NCBI GenBank assembly: GCA_046726235.1
Contig: JBKPAD010000010.1
Span: 62,001 to 126,000 of the forward strand
Source: Nitricoxidireducens sp046726235
GTDB lineage: Bacteria > Pseudomonadota > Gammaproteobacteria > Burkholderiales > Rhodocyclaceae
DNA length: 64,000 nucleotides
Direction: 5' to 3'
The notes beneath the pieces were generated by a model. It did no database searches. It worked only from the letters and a program-made list of their open reading frames with translations, and was not told where the DNA came from. The first letter of the stretch is position 1. Each line of letters starts with the position of its first letter. Shown here in pieces: positions 19,246-27,058 of this stretch. The position numbers and the translations under genes are program-made.

Positions 19246-19907
19246 TCGTGCTTGCCCTTGCTGTGCGGGACGAAGGCGATCGAGGGCTTCGTCAGTTCGG
19301 GATCGGCCATGTTCTTCACGCGCTTGACCGGCTTCTCCCCGGGGCCGAGCGCCTTGGTGGCGTGCGTGCCGGCCCAGAGTTCCTCGATCGGGCCGATGTC
19401 GAGCACTCGCATCATGCAGGCCATGACGCAGTAGGGCTTGCGGCCGGCGTCGATCTCATCGACGCACATGTTGCACTTCTTGATCACTTGCTCCTTCGGG
19501 TCCCACTGCGGCGCGCCGTAGGGGCAGGCGGCCTCGCAGCGGCGGCAGCCGATGCACAGCGTCGAATCGATGTCGACGATGCCGTCCTTCTCGCGCTTCC
19601 AGATCGCGCCGCTCGGGCAGGTCGGCAAACACGCCGGGTCGGCGCAGTGGTTGCACGACATGTTGACCTTGTAGGCGTACACGTCGGGAAAGCGCCCGCC
19701 CTCGACGTACATCACGCGGCGGAAGCGCGGCCCGGCCGGCAGGTCGTTCTTGTCTTTGCAGGCGATCTCGCAGGCGCGGCAGCCGATGCAGTCGACGTTG
19801 TGGTGGATGAAGCCGAGTTGCTTGGCCGGACGCACTGGAGTCGCCGCTTGGGCGACCTTGCGCTCAAGCGCTTTGCGGACTTCTTGCTTGTCGAGCTTCT
19901 TCGTCAT
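19242..19907 (-). CDS. DmsB-like four-cluster ferredoxin subunit
   Basis: 221 residues carrying four cysteine groups for [4Fe-4S] clusters: CIGCRACEIACK, CNHCADPACLPTCP, CIGCRRCEAACP and the pair CNMC with CVMAC. This is the DmsB/NrfC/PhsB type of electron-transfer subunit. It lacks a signal peptide and would be exported bound to the Tat substrate DmsA-like subunit. Cluster IV lacks the tryptophan seen in DmsB-like nitrate-type variants as far as can be judged. The gene starts 32 bases after repeat element A and overlaps the chaperone gene. The ribosome-binding site is weak. It should pass electrons from the cytochrome or a quinol oxidase to the molybdoenzyme. Confidence 0.93.
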   Translation of the reverse strand: MTKKLDKQEVRKALERKVAQAATPVRPAKQLGFIHHNVDCIGCRACEIACKDKNDLPAGPRFRRVMYVEGGRFPDVYAYKVNMSCNHCADPACLPTCPSGAIWKREKDGIVDIDSTLCIGCRRCEAACPYGAPQWDPKEQVIKKCNMCVDEIDAGRKPYCVMACMMRVLDIGPIEELWAGTHATKALGPGEKPVKRVKNMADPELTKPSIAFVPHSKGKHE

Positions 19908-19938
19908 GTCAGGCGCCTGTCCGCGTGACGTGGCCTTT

Positions 19939-20192
19939 GCGCGCCAAGGATGGCGGGTATCCGATTCCCTCCGTGTCCCCCGGACCGCGCCGCGCGCGGT
20001 CCTCCTCCTTTACCTGCGGGAATCGGATACCCGCCCTCCTTGCGGATACGGCGGTGGTTCCGAGCACAAAAGAGGCACGGCGCAACCGCTCGGGACGGTG
20101 GGGGGGCCTGCTGCGCGTAGGTAAAGGAGGAGGAGCGTGCGCAGCACGGTCCGGGGGACACGAAGCGCAGCAGGCCCCCCCACCGTCCCGAG
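19939..20192 (+). repeat. Double-hairpin repeat element, copy A
   Basis: Two long palindromes separated by 53 bases. Hairpin A1 has perfect 18-bp arms (19952-19969 with 20018-20035); hairpin A2 has perfect 28-bp arms (20089-20116 with 20165-20192). Each encloses a 48-base core, and the two cores are the same sequence in opposite orientation (A2 carries GTAGGTAAAGGAGGAGGA and CGGTCCGGGGGACACG). The core holds a 9-bp apical stem with a 3-base loop. The arms share no sequence with one another. The same unit, with the same linker, occurs inverted at 27059-27302. It lies inside an operon, 38 bases after the molybdoenzyme stop and 32 bases before the FeS-subunit start. Confidence 0.93.
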
Positions 20193-20230
20193 CGTTCACT
20201 AGCCTAACCACGGGAAAGGGTTGCGCCATT

Positions 20231-22801
20231 TCAATAATCCCGCCGGAAGACCGACGACCGCGCCGTCGCCTCCACATCCCAGCCCGGACGATGATCCAGC
20301 CTTGTCTTCGCCACGTTGCACAGGATCGTGTTGTAGGCAAACGCGCCCGCCGGCGAGGGCTCGTCCTTGGTCAGGAAGTCGGGATTCCCTGCGCGGTCCG
20401 TGCCCGCGCCGTCGCGGTCCATCCATGCGCCCTCGAACAGCACGACGACGCCCGGCATGCAGCGCTCGGTGACGTAGGCCGGCACGACGACGCGGCCGCG
20501 TTCGTTCCACACCTCGACGATGTCCCCGGTCTTGATGCCGAGCCGCGCGGCGTCACGTGCCGCGAGCGTCAGTTCCTGCTGGTAGGTCTCGCGCAGCCAG
20601 GGAATGTTGTGGAAGATCGAATGCGTGCGCCAGCGCGGATGCGGCGTGATCATGTGGAACGGGTACCGCGCCACTGCGCGATGGCCGAGCCACTCGAAGG
20701 GCTCGATCCACTTCGGGATCGCCGGGATCGGGTGGCCGTACTGCGTCTTCGTCCAGTCCTTTACCTGCGCCAGCGTAGTCGAGAAGATCTCGATCTTGCC
20801 GGAAGGCGTGGCGAACTTTTCGCCGTTCTCGATCTGGCGGCGGAAGGCGACGTGCGGTTGTGCGAGCTTGAACTTGTAGACGCCGCGGCGCTTGAACTCC
20901 TCCCAGCCCATGGTGACGCCCTGCTTGTCCTGCACCTTCTTCCACCACGCGGCGAGGTAGGACTCGTCGGCGGCGTCGGGCTTGTCGAAGTAGCTGCGCT
21001 CGGCGCGCGGGTTGTAGCGCTTGCCGAAATCCTTCAGCGACGGGTCGAGCTTTTCGAGGCGGTAGGCAAGCTCGGTGAAGATCTGGAAGTCGGTCTTCGA
21101 TTCGCCGAGCGGTTCGATGACCTTCGGCCGGTGGATGTAGTAGTGGCCCTTGTACCAGGGCAGGGCGACGTCGTGGCGCTCGAAGTGCGTGGCGACCGGC
21201 AGCAGCACGTCGGCCCAGAGGCCCGAGGGCGTGATGGTCGAGTCGGCGCAGACGACGAGTTCGAGCTTCCTGATTGCTTCGATGCCCTTGTTGATGTTGG
21301 TGAGCTGGTTGAACCAGTCGGAGCCGTGCCACCAGATCGCCTTGATGTTCGGGATCGTGCCGTCGGGGATCGCCTCGCCGGCGGCGCGCGGCCACAGGCC
21401 GATGTCCTCGCGCTTCACGTTCGGGTAGTTCAGTACGCAGTGCGCCCAGCGATCGGACTTGATCGAGGCGTACCAGATGTTGGCGTTCTCGTCGTACGGG
21501 TAGGCGATCGACTCCGGATGCCAGGCCTTGCCGACGCCCTCGGCGCTGCCGCCGAGGATGCCGATGTTGCCCGTCATCGCCTGCAGCGTGGCGGCCATGC
21601 GGTTGTATTGCTCGCCGTGGGCGACGCGGCCCGGCGCCCAGCTCGCCTTGAGCGCGGCGGGCTTGGTGGTCGCGTACATCGTAGCGAGCTTGCGGATGTC
21701 GGCGGCGGACACGCCGCAGATCGCCGCTGCCCACTCGGGTGTCTTCGGCGTGCCGTCTGACTTGCCGAAGATGTAGTCGCGGAAGCTCTCCTGGCCCTTG
21801 GCCCACGCCGGCATGGTGCGTTCGTCCATGCCCTGGCAGAACTTGTCGATGAAGGCTTGGTCCTGCAGTCCGCTGGCGAAGATGTGGTGCGCCATGCCGG
21901 CGAGCATCGCGGCGTCGGTGTTGGGGCGGATGGGGATCCACCAGGCGTCCCAGGCGGCGGCCGAATCCGTGTATTGCGGATCGACGACGACGAACTTGCA
22001 GCCGTTCTGCTTGGCGAGCCGCATGTACCAGAAGGTGTTGCCGCCGTGGAAGGTGTAGGCCGGATTCCAGCCCCACATGATGATCAGCTTCGAGTGCGCG
22101 AAGGCGTCGTCTTCGTTGCCGTCGTCGAGGGTGCCGAAGGTGACGCGCGACGAGAACGTCGTGCCCTGGTAGCTCGGCACCGACCACGAACTGGTGCGGC
22201 TGCCGAACATGCCGAGAAAGCGCGCCAGCAGGCCCTCGATCTGGTCCGACTTGTGCAGCACGCCCCACGAGGTGCCGGCGTAGGCCTGGTCGAGGATCGC
22301 CGTTGGGCCGTATTTCGTCTTCAGCTCGACCATCTTCTTCGCGATGTGGTCGAGCGCCTCGTCCCAGCTCACGCGCTTGAACTTGCCTTCGCCGCGTTCG
22401 CCGACGCGCAGCATCGGATGCAGCAGGCGCTCGGGCGAGTAGATGCGCGAGCGATAGGAGCGGCCACGCAGGCAGGCGCGCAGTTGCGGCTCTTCGGCCG
22501 TGTCCTTGCCGAAGGCGCCGTTCTCCTGGTATCGCCCGTCGTCGGTCGACAGGCGCACGATGACGTCGCCCTTCTTGTGCGCGACCAGCATGTGGCGTGA
22601 GCCGCAGTTGTGGTCGCAACTGGTGACGATGGTCTGCAGGTCGTCGTCGCGCGGATAGGGTTCGAAGGCGAAGGCCTCGGCTTCCTTGCCGCCGGCCGCG
22701 AGTTCGACCAGGCCGCCGGCGCCCGCCACGGCCGCGCCGGCGCCGGCCACCTTGAGGAAGCTGCGGCGCTGCGGATTCAGCAGGGACTTGAGTTTGCTCA
22801 C
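20231..22801 (-). CDS. DMSO-reductase-family molybdopterin oxidoreductase, Tat-exported
   Basis: 856 residues, the catalytic subunit of a DmsA-like bis-MGD enzyme reducing an unknown periplasmic substrate. The N-terminus has a twin-arginine signal (QRRSFLKVAGAGAAVAGAG). The FS0 motif reads CDHNCGSRH with the fourth ligand in LRACLRGRSYRSRIYSPERL; the third ligand is histidine instead of cysteine. DmsA-like blocks follow: KFKRVSWDEALDHIA, FVVVDPQYTDSAAAWDAWW, TKPAALKASWAPGRVAHGEQ and C-terminal TPSGKIEIFSTTL and MPGVVVLFEGAW. Translation begins at a GTG (22801) overlapping the cytochrome stop (GTGA) with GGAG upstream. The FeS and chaperone genes follow after repeat element A. Substrate unknown: S-oxide, selenate-type or other oxyanions are all possible. 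Confidence 0.9.
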   Translation of the reverse strand: MSKLKSLLNPQRRSFLKVAGAGAAVAGAGGLVELAAGGKEAEAFAFEPYPRDDDLQTIVTSCDHNCGSRHMLVAHKKGDVIVRLSTDDGRYQENGAFGKDTAEEPQLRACLRGRSYRSRIYSPERLLHPMLRVGERGEGKFKRVSWDEALDHIAKKMVELKTKYGPTAILDQAYAGTSWGVLHKSDQIEGLLARFLGMFGSRTSSWSVPSYQGTTFSSRVTFGTLDDGNEDDAFAHSKLIIMWGWNPAYTFHGGNTFWYMRLAKQNGCKFVVVDPQYTDSAAAWDAWWIPIRPNTDAAMLAGMAHHIFASGLQDQAFIDKFCQGMDERTMPAWAKGQESFRDYIFGKSDGTPKTPEWAAAICGVSAADIRKLATMYATTKPAALKASWAPGRVAHGEQYNRMAATLQAMTGNIGILGGSAEGVGKAWHPESIAYPYDENANIWYASIKSDRWAHCVLNYPNVKREDIGLWPRAAGEAIPDGTIPNIKAIWWHGSDWFNQLTNINKGIEAIRKLELVVCADSTITPSGLWADVLLPVATHFERHDVALPWYKGHYYIHRPKVIEPLGESKTDFQIFTELAYRLEKLDPSLKDFGKRYNPRAERSYFDKPDAADESYLAAWWKKVQDKQGVTMGWEEFKRRGVYKFKLAQPHVAFRRQIENGEKFATPSGKIEIFSTTLAQVKDWTKTQYGHPIPAIPKWIEPFEWLGHRAVARYPFHMITPHPRWRTHSIFHNIPWLRETYQQELTLAARDAARLGIKTGDIVEVWNERGRVVVPAYVTERCMPGVVVLFEGAWMDRDGAGTDRAGNPDFLTKDEPSPAGAFAYNTILCNVAKTRLDHRPGWDVEATARSSVFRRDY

Positions 22802-23622
22802 GGCTTGAAGCTCCGGGCGACGGGGCCAAGGCGGAAGCGCGCTTCGGATTCGGTCGGGCGGTCCCTGGCCCAGTCGGGAATGGTGCCGCTCATCTCCGGC
22901 CACTCGTGGCGCGGAGAGGGGTAAGCGATGCGATACCAGGCGCGGCCGCCGTGGCAGCCGTGGCACGATTCGGCGTCCGCACGTCCGGCGGCCTCGATGG
23001 CGTCGGCCTTGAGGTAGGTCACGCGATGGCGCACGGTGCGGATGCGGTCGTGGCAGGCGTCGATGCAGCTGTCGCCGAACGACTTCCCGACCTTCTCCCA
23101 CGGACCGGGCAGGCCCATGTGCTCCCAAGGCATGCGGCCGTGGCACTTGAGGCAGGTCGCCGCCGGATCGACCTGCTTGCGCAGCGCGAACGCGGCGTCG
23201 GCCTGGGGCGGCGCCGTCGCCGACGAACCCTGCGCCTCCTCGCGCATGTCCTGCCCCTGGTGGCAGGTGGTGCAGCGCAGGTCCATCAGGCGCCGCGCCA
23301 GCGGCGTGACGAGATGGCGGCGATGGAAGGTCTCCTGCGGGCCCTCGTAGGTCGGAACGTTCTGGTAGGCGGCGCGCAACGCGGCGGAGGGAAGGCCGCT
23401 GGGCGAGCGTTCGCGCACGCGGTCCTCGAGCACTTCGCGATGGCAGGCGAGGCAGTCGGCGTCGCTTGCGTCGTCGATCGCCGGCTTGAAATGCAGCGGA
23501 CTGTAGCTGGCGCGCAGGTAGTCGGCGCGGGCGGGAGCCCGGTCGGGGCGCGTCGCGAGGGCGGTGGCGGCGACCATCAGGACGAGGATGCCGCCGACCA
23601 CCCAATTCTGGCGTTCGATCAT
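22798..23622 (-). CDS. Membrane-anchored multiheme cytochrome c (four CxxCH plus one CxxxCH)
   Basis: 274 residues. One N-terminal hydrophobic helix (about 7-25, NWVVGGILVLMVAATALAT) anchors or exports the protein. The periplasmic part has heme sites CLACH, CTTCH, CLKCH and CHGCH and an atypical CIDACH (CxxxCH). The count and the single anchor recall electron-transfer cytochromes of the NapC/NrfH/NapB kind without matching one clearly. The operon has no DmsC/NrfD quinol-oxidising membrane subunit, so this protein is the best candidate for feeding electrons to the FeS subunit. The start at 23622 has no clear ribosome-binding site; it lies 26 bases after the beta-helix gene stop, and the end overlaps the molybdoenzyme start. 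Confidence 0.88.
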   Translation of the reverse strand: MIERQNWVVGGILVLMVAATALATRPDRAPARADYLRASYSPLHFKPAIDDASDADCLACHREVLEDRVRERSPSGLPSAALRAAYQNVPTYEGPQETFHRRHLVTPLARRLMDLRCTTCHQGQDMREEAQGSSATAPPQADAAFALRKQVDPAATCLKCHGRMPWEHMGLPGPWEKVGKSFGDSCIDACHDRIRTVRHRVTYLKADAIEAAGRADAESCHGCHGGRAWYRIAYPSPRHEWPEMSGTIPDWARDRPTESEARFRLGPVARSFKP

Positions 23623-23648
23623 GCGGCGACTATACCTGCGCCCGCCGC

Positions 23649-25292
23649 CTATTTGAACTCGTAGGCGCCGATGTCGAAGCCGGCGCCGGTCGGTCGGGTG
23701 GCGCCGAGGTAATCGCGGTTGTAGATGCCGATCAGGCTGAGTCCGGCGTCGATCGCCGGGCTGCCCGGGCGCAGCTTGAAGTTGGACGCCGCCGGTGGCG
23801 TGACGGCGCCCAGGAAGAGCGGGTCGGCGCTGACGCCGTTGGGATCGAATCCGGTTCTGGCGCGCCATGAAGCGAGGTCGTTGTGCGGCGTGCCGGACCA
23901 CAGCCGGATGCCGTCCGCGCGCCAGATCAGGTTGTGGTCGCTGGTGTTGCCGCCGATGGTCGTGCCGTTCGGCGGCGTGATCAGCAGGTCGAAGGTCGTG
24001 GTGCCGTGCGCGATGATGTTGTTCAGGATCTGGTTGTTCATGAGCGTCGCGGTTTCGCGCGGCATGCCGCCGACGTCGATGCCGGCGCGGCCGCCGGTGC
24101 CGACGACCGTGTTGTTGAGCACGCGCACGCCCGACGAGGCGGCGACGTAGATACCGCGCCGCGTGTTGTTGGCGACGATGTTGTTGTGCATCAGGACGTT
24201 GGTGCTGACCTCGAAGAACACGCCGGCTTCCTTGGGGCCGTTCGAGTGCACGAAGTTGAAGCGCACGGTGATCGGCTGGCCGCCGTTGGCATGGTCGAAC
24301 CAGATGCCTGGCCCGCCGTTGCCGGCGATTACGTTGAACTCGACGTTGCCCCAGGTGCGCACGGCGCCCTTGACGCCGCCGGCGTGCCAGAGCGGATTGA
24401 AGTTGCGGTTGTTGTTGGCGTTGATGACGTTGCCGGCGATGCGGAAGTTGCTGGTGCCCGGCATGTTGATGCCGGTGGCGCCGTTGTTGCTGATGTTGCT
24501 GCGCAGGACTTGCGAGTTGACCTGTAGGTAGCCGGTGCTGACGCCGGCGAAGTCGGCGAACTGGACGTCGCAGTTCTGCATCACCGAATACGAGCTGAGT
24601 TCGACGGCGGCGCCCTGCTGGACGAAGGCCGAGGTGTTGCTGTGGCGGAACTTGAGGCCGTCGAGCACGATGTACGGCTTGCCCATGAAGAACAGCCGCC
24701 GCCGCACGCTCGCCTCGATCACGTGGTCGTTTGGGTTCGAGCCGTCGGCAAGCCAGACGTAGAGCGTCTGCGTCGCGGCATCGTGGTAGAAGCTGCCCGG
24801 CGTCATGTCGACCAGGCCGCTGCCGACCGGATTGTTGTATTCCCACTGGCCGTAGAAGCGGCTCGACATGCCGGTCTGCTGCAGGGGCTTGGGCCCTGCG
24901 GCCGGATTGGCGTCGTTGAAGTCGACGAAGACCTGCTGGCTGTTCACCGCCCAGCCGGTCTTCTTCCAGATGGCGCCTTCGTGGGGAAGCCAGTCCGTGA
25001 CGATGTCGGAGCCCTTGATGATCACTTGCTCGCCGTTGTAGTTCCGCACCGTGACCGGCTTGCCGGGCGCGCCGCCGCCGCGGTAGACGTCGACCTGCTC
25101 GCGGTAGACGCCCGTGCGGACGAAGACCGTGTCGCCGGCAACGGCGACGTTCATGGCTTTCTGGATGGTCCTGAACGGCGTGTCGGGCCAGAGGCCGCTC
25201 GAGTAGTCGGAACCTTGCGGGCCGACGTAGTAGGTCGCCGCCTGCGCGGCAGCGGCGGCGAGAGCGAGCAGGGCGGTCAGCAGTGCCTTCAT
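23649..25292 (-). CDS. Secreted right-handed beta-helix repeat protein (second paralogue)
   Basis: 547 residues with a cleavable signal peptide (MKALLTALLALAAAAAQA, cut before ATYYV). It begins TYYVGPQGSDYSSGLWPDTP, a segment like the start of DUF1565/PbH1 polysaccharide-binding or lyase-like beta-helix proteins. Many short Asn-rich turns follow (FRIAGNVINANNNRNF, VRVLNNTVVG, LMNNQILNNIIAHG). The C-terminus has GSPAIDAG and GFDIGAYEF, common at the end of such helices. It is clearly a paralogue of the preceding gene, collinear throughout. Start and the neighbour's stop share one base (TGATG). A carbohydrate-related or surface-structural role is likely, but no catalytic residues were identified. 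Confidence 0.85.
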   Translation of the reverse strand: MKALLTALLALAAAAAQAATYYVGPQGSDYSSGLWPDTPFRTIQKAMNVAVAGDTVFVRTGVYREQVDVYRGGGAPGKPVTVRNYNGEQVIIKGSDIVTDWLPHEGAIWKKTGWAVNSQQVFVDFNDANPAAGPKPLQQTGMSSRFYGQWEYNNPVGSGLVDMTPGSFYHDAATQTLYVWLADGSNPNDHVIEASVRRRLFFMGKPYIVLDGLKFRHSNTSAFVQQGAAVELSSYSVMQNCDVQFADFAGVSTGYLQVNSQVLRSNISNNGATGINMPGTSNFRIAGNVINANNNRNFNPLWHAGGVKGAVRTWGNVEFNVIAGNGGPGIWFDHANGGQPITVRFNFVHSNGPKEAGVFFEVSTNVLMHNNIVANNTRRGIYVAASSGVRVLNNTVVGTGGRAGIDVGGMPRETATLMNNQILNNIIAHGTTTFDLLITPPNGTTIGGNTSDHNLIWRADGIRLWSGTPHNDLASWRARTGFDPNGVSADPLFLGAVTPPAASNFKLRPGSPAIDAGLSLIGIYNRDYLGATRPTGAGFDIGAYEFK

Positions 25293-26950
25293 CACTTGAG
25301 TTCCAGCGCGCCGATGTCGAAGCCGGCGAACATCGGCCGCAGGGTGCCGAGGTAGTCGCGGTTGTAGACGGTCAGCAGGTTGAGCCCGGTGTCGACCGCC
25401 GGGCTGCCCGGCCGCAGCTTGTAGTTGGTGGCGGAGGGCGGGTTGGTGACGGGGAAGAACATCGGGTCGCCGCTGACGCTGTTGGTGTCGTGCCCGGTCG
25501 CTTCGCGCCAGGCCGCCAGGTCGCCGTAGCTGTTGCCCGACCACAGGCGGATGGCGGCGCCGGAGCGCCAGATGAGGTTGTGGTTACTGGTGTTGCCGGC
25601 AATCGTGGTGCCGTTCGGCGGCGTGATCAGCAGGTCGTGCAGCGTCGAGCCGTGGCTGATGATGTTGTTGAGTATCTGGTTGTTCGTCAGCGACGCGCCC
25701 GCGCGCGGCATGCCGCCGACTTCGATGCCGGCGTGGCCGGCGGTGCCGGCGATGGTGTTGTTGAGCACGCGGACGTCGCTCGAAGCGGCGACATACACGC
25801 CGCGCCGGGTGTTGTTCGAGATCACGTTGTTGTGGATCAGGACGTTCTTCGCCACTTCCATGAAGATGCCCGAGTCCTTGGGGCCGTTGTCATGGACGTA
25901 GTTGAAGCGGATCACGATCGGCTGGCCGCTGTCGGTGTAGTCGAACCAGATGCCGGAGCCCTTGTTGTAGGCGACGACGTTGAACTCGATGTTGCCCCAG
26001 GCGTCGGTGACGCCCTTGATGCCGCCGGCGTGCCAGAGCGGATTGAAGTTGCGAGTGTTGTTGGCGTTGATGGTGTTGCCGGCGATGCGGAACTTGCTTG
26101 CGGCGACGGCGTTGATGCCGGTGCTGCCGTTGTTGCTGATGTTGCTGAGCAGCACCTGGCCGTTCGTCTGCAGGTAGCCGAGGCTGACGCCGGCGAAGTC
26201 GGTGAACTGGATGTCGCAACGCGTGACGGTGGAGTTCGAACTGAGCTCGACCGCCGCGCCCTGCTGCGCGAAGGCCGAGAGGTTGCTGTGGCGGAAGTGC
26301 AGGCCGTCGAGCGTGATCCACGGCCGGCCCATGAAGAAGATGCGCCGTCGCACGCTGGCCTCGACGACGTGATCGTTTGGATTCGAGCCGTCGGCGAGCC
26401 AGACGTAGAGCACGGCTTCGGCCGGATCGTAGTAGAAGCTGCCGGGCATCATGTCCGCGAGGCCGTTCCCGACCGGACTGTTGTACTCCCACGTCGCCGT
26501 GTAATAGGGACTCGGCATGCCGATCTGCTGCAGCGGCTTCGGCCCGGCGGTCGGCCGGGCGTCGTCGAAGTCCACGAACACCTGCTGGCTGTTGATGCGC
26601 CAGTTGGTGCGCTTCCAGATGTTGCCGGCGTGGTGCGTCCAGCCGGTGACGACGTCCGAACCCTTGATGACGACGAACTCGCCGGCGTAGTTCTTCACCG
26701 TCAGCGGCTTGCCGGCCTCGCCGCCGCCGCGCACCAACTCGACCTGCTCGCGATAAGTGCCGCCGCGGATGTGCACCGTGTCGCCCGGACCGGCGGTGTT
26801 CATCGCCTTCTGGATGGTCTTGAACGGCGAAGCCGGCCAGAGGCCGCTCGAGAAGTCGGAACCGTCGGGGGCGACGTAGTAGTTGGCTGCGTGCGCAGAC
26901 GACAGGAACGCCAAGCAGGCGAACACAACGGCGGCCAGGCGCGCGCTCAT
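25292..26950 (-). CDS. Secreted right-handed beta-helix repeat protein (first paralogue)
   Basis: 552 residues with a signal peptide (MSARLAAVVFACLAFLSSAHA, quoted in full length of 21, cut before ANYYV). The mature protein starts NYYVAPDGSDFSSGLWPASP and runs through PbH1-type coils (RIAGNTINANNTRNFNPLWH, VRVLNNTIAGTAGH) to GSPAVDTG and GFDIGALEL. It is collinear with the following gene, with long shared stretches such as ADGSNPNDHV and VRRRIFFMG, so the pair arose by tandem duplication. It is the first gene of the molybdoenzyme operon, and repeat element B lies 108 bases upstream of the start. Function not established; secretion and fold are the supportable statements. Confidence 0.85.
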   Translation of the reverse strand: MSARLAAVVFACLAFLSSAHAANYYVAPDGSDFSSGLWPASPFKTIQKAMNTAGPGDTVHIRGGTYREQVELVRGGGEAGKPLTVKNYAGEFVVIKGSDVVTGWTHHAGNIWKRTNWRINSQQVFVDFDDARPTAGPKPLQQIGMPSPYYTATWEYNSPVGNGLADMMPGSFYYDPAEAVLYVWLADGSNPNDHVVEASVRRRIFFMGRPWITLDGLHFRHSNLSAFAQQGAAVELSSNSTVTRCDIQFTDFAGVSLGYLQTNGQVLLSNISNNGSTGINAVAASKFRIAGNTINANNTRNFNPLWHAGGIKGVTDAWGNIEFNVVAYNKGSGIWFDYTDSGQPIVIRFNYVHDNGPKDSGIFMEVAKNVLIHNNVISNNTRRGVYVAASSDVRVLNNTIAGTAGHAGIEVGGMPRAGASLTNNQILNNIISHGSTLHDLLITPPNGTTIAGNTSNHNLIWRSGAAIRLWSGNSYGDLAAWREATGHDTNSVSGDPMFFPVTNPPSATNYKLRPGSPAVDTGLNLLTVYNRDYLGTLRPMFAGFDIGALELK

Positions 26951-27058
26951 TCGTACGAACTCCTCGCGAGAATTTCGCGGTCAGCCTAGCGAGGGTTTCC
27001 CATGGTGTCTGTGCGGTAGTGGTGCGACCCATCCTGAGGTGGGCGGGCTCGGGCCGCC

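Noticed and set aside
20136..20201. Tiny reading frame after the SD-like motif in the repeat core (GTG, then RSTVRGTRS)
   Set aside because: It appears in hairpins A2 and B3 but not in A1 or B4 and the C-terminal parts differ, so the pattern follows the repeat structure rather than a conserved peptide.
19925..20230. Several open frames across repeat element A (and its counterpart at 27012-27310)
   Set aside because: They result from the palindromic repeat and read through it in many frames; typical of spurious annotated hypotheticals.
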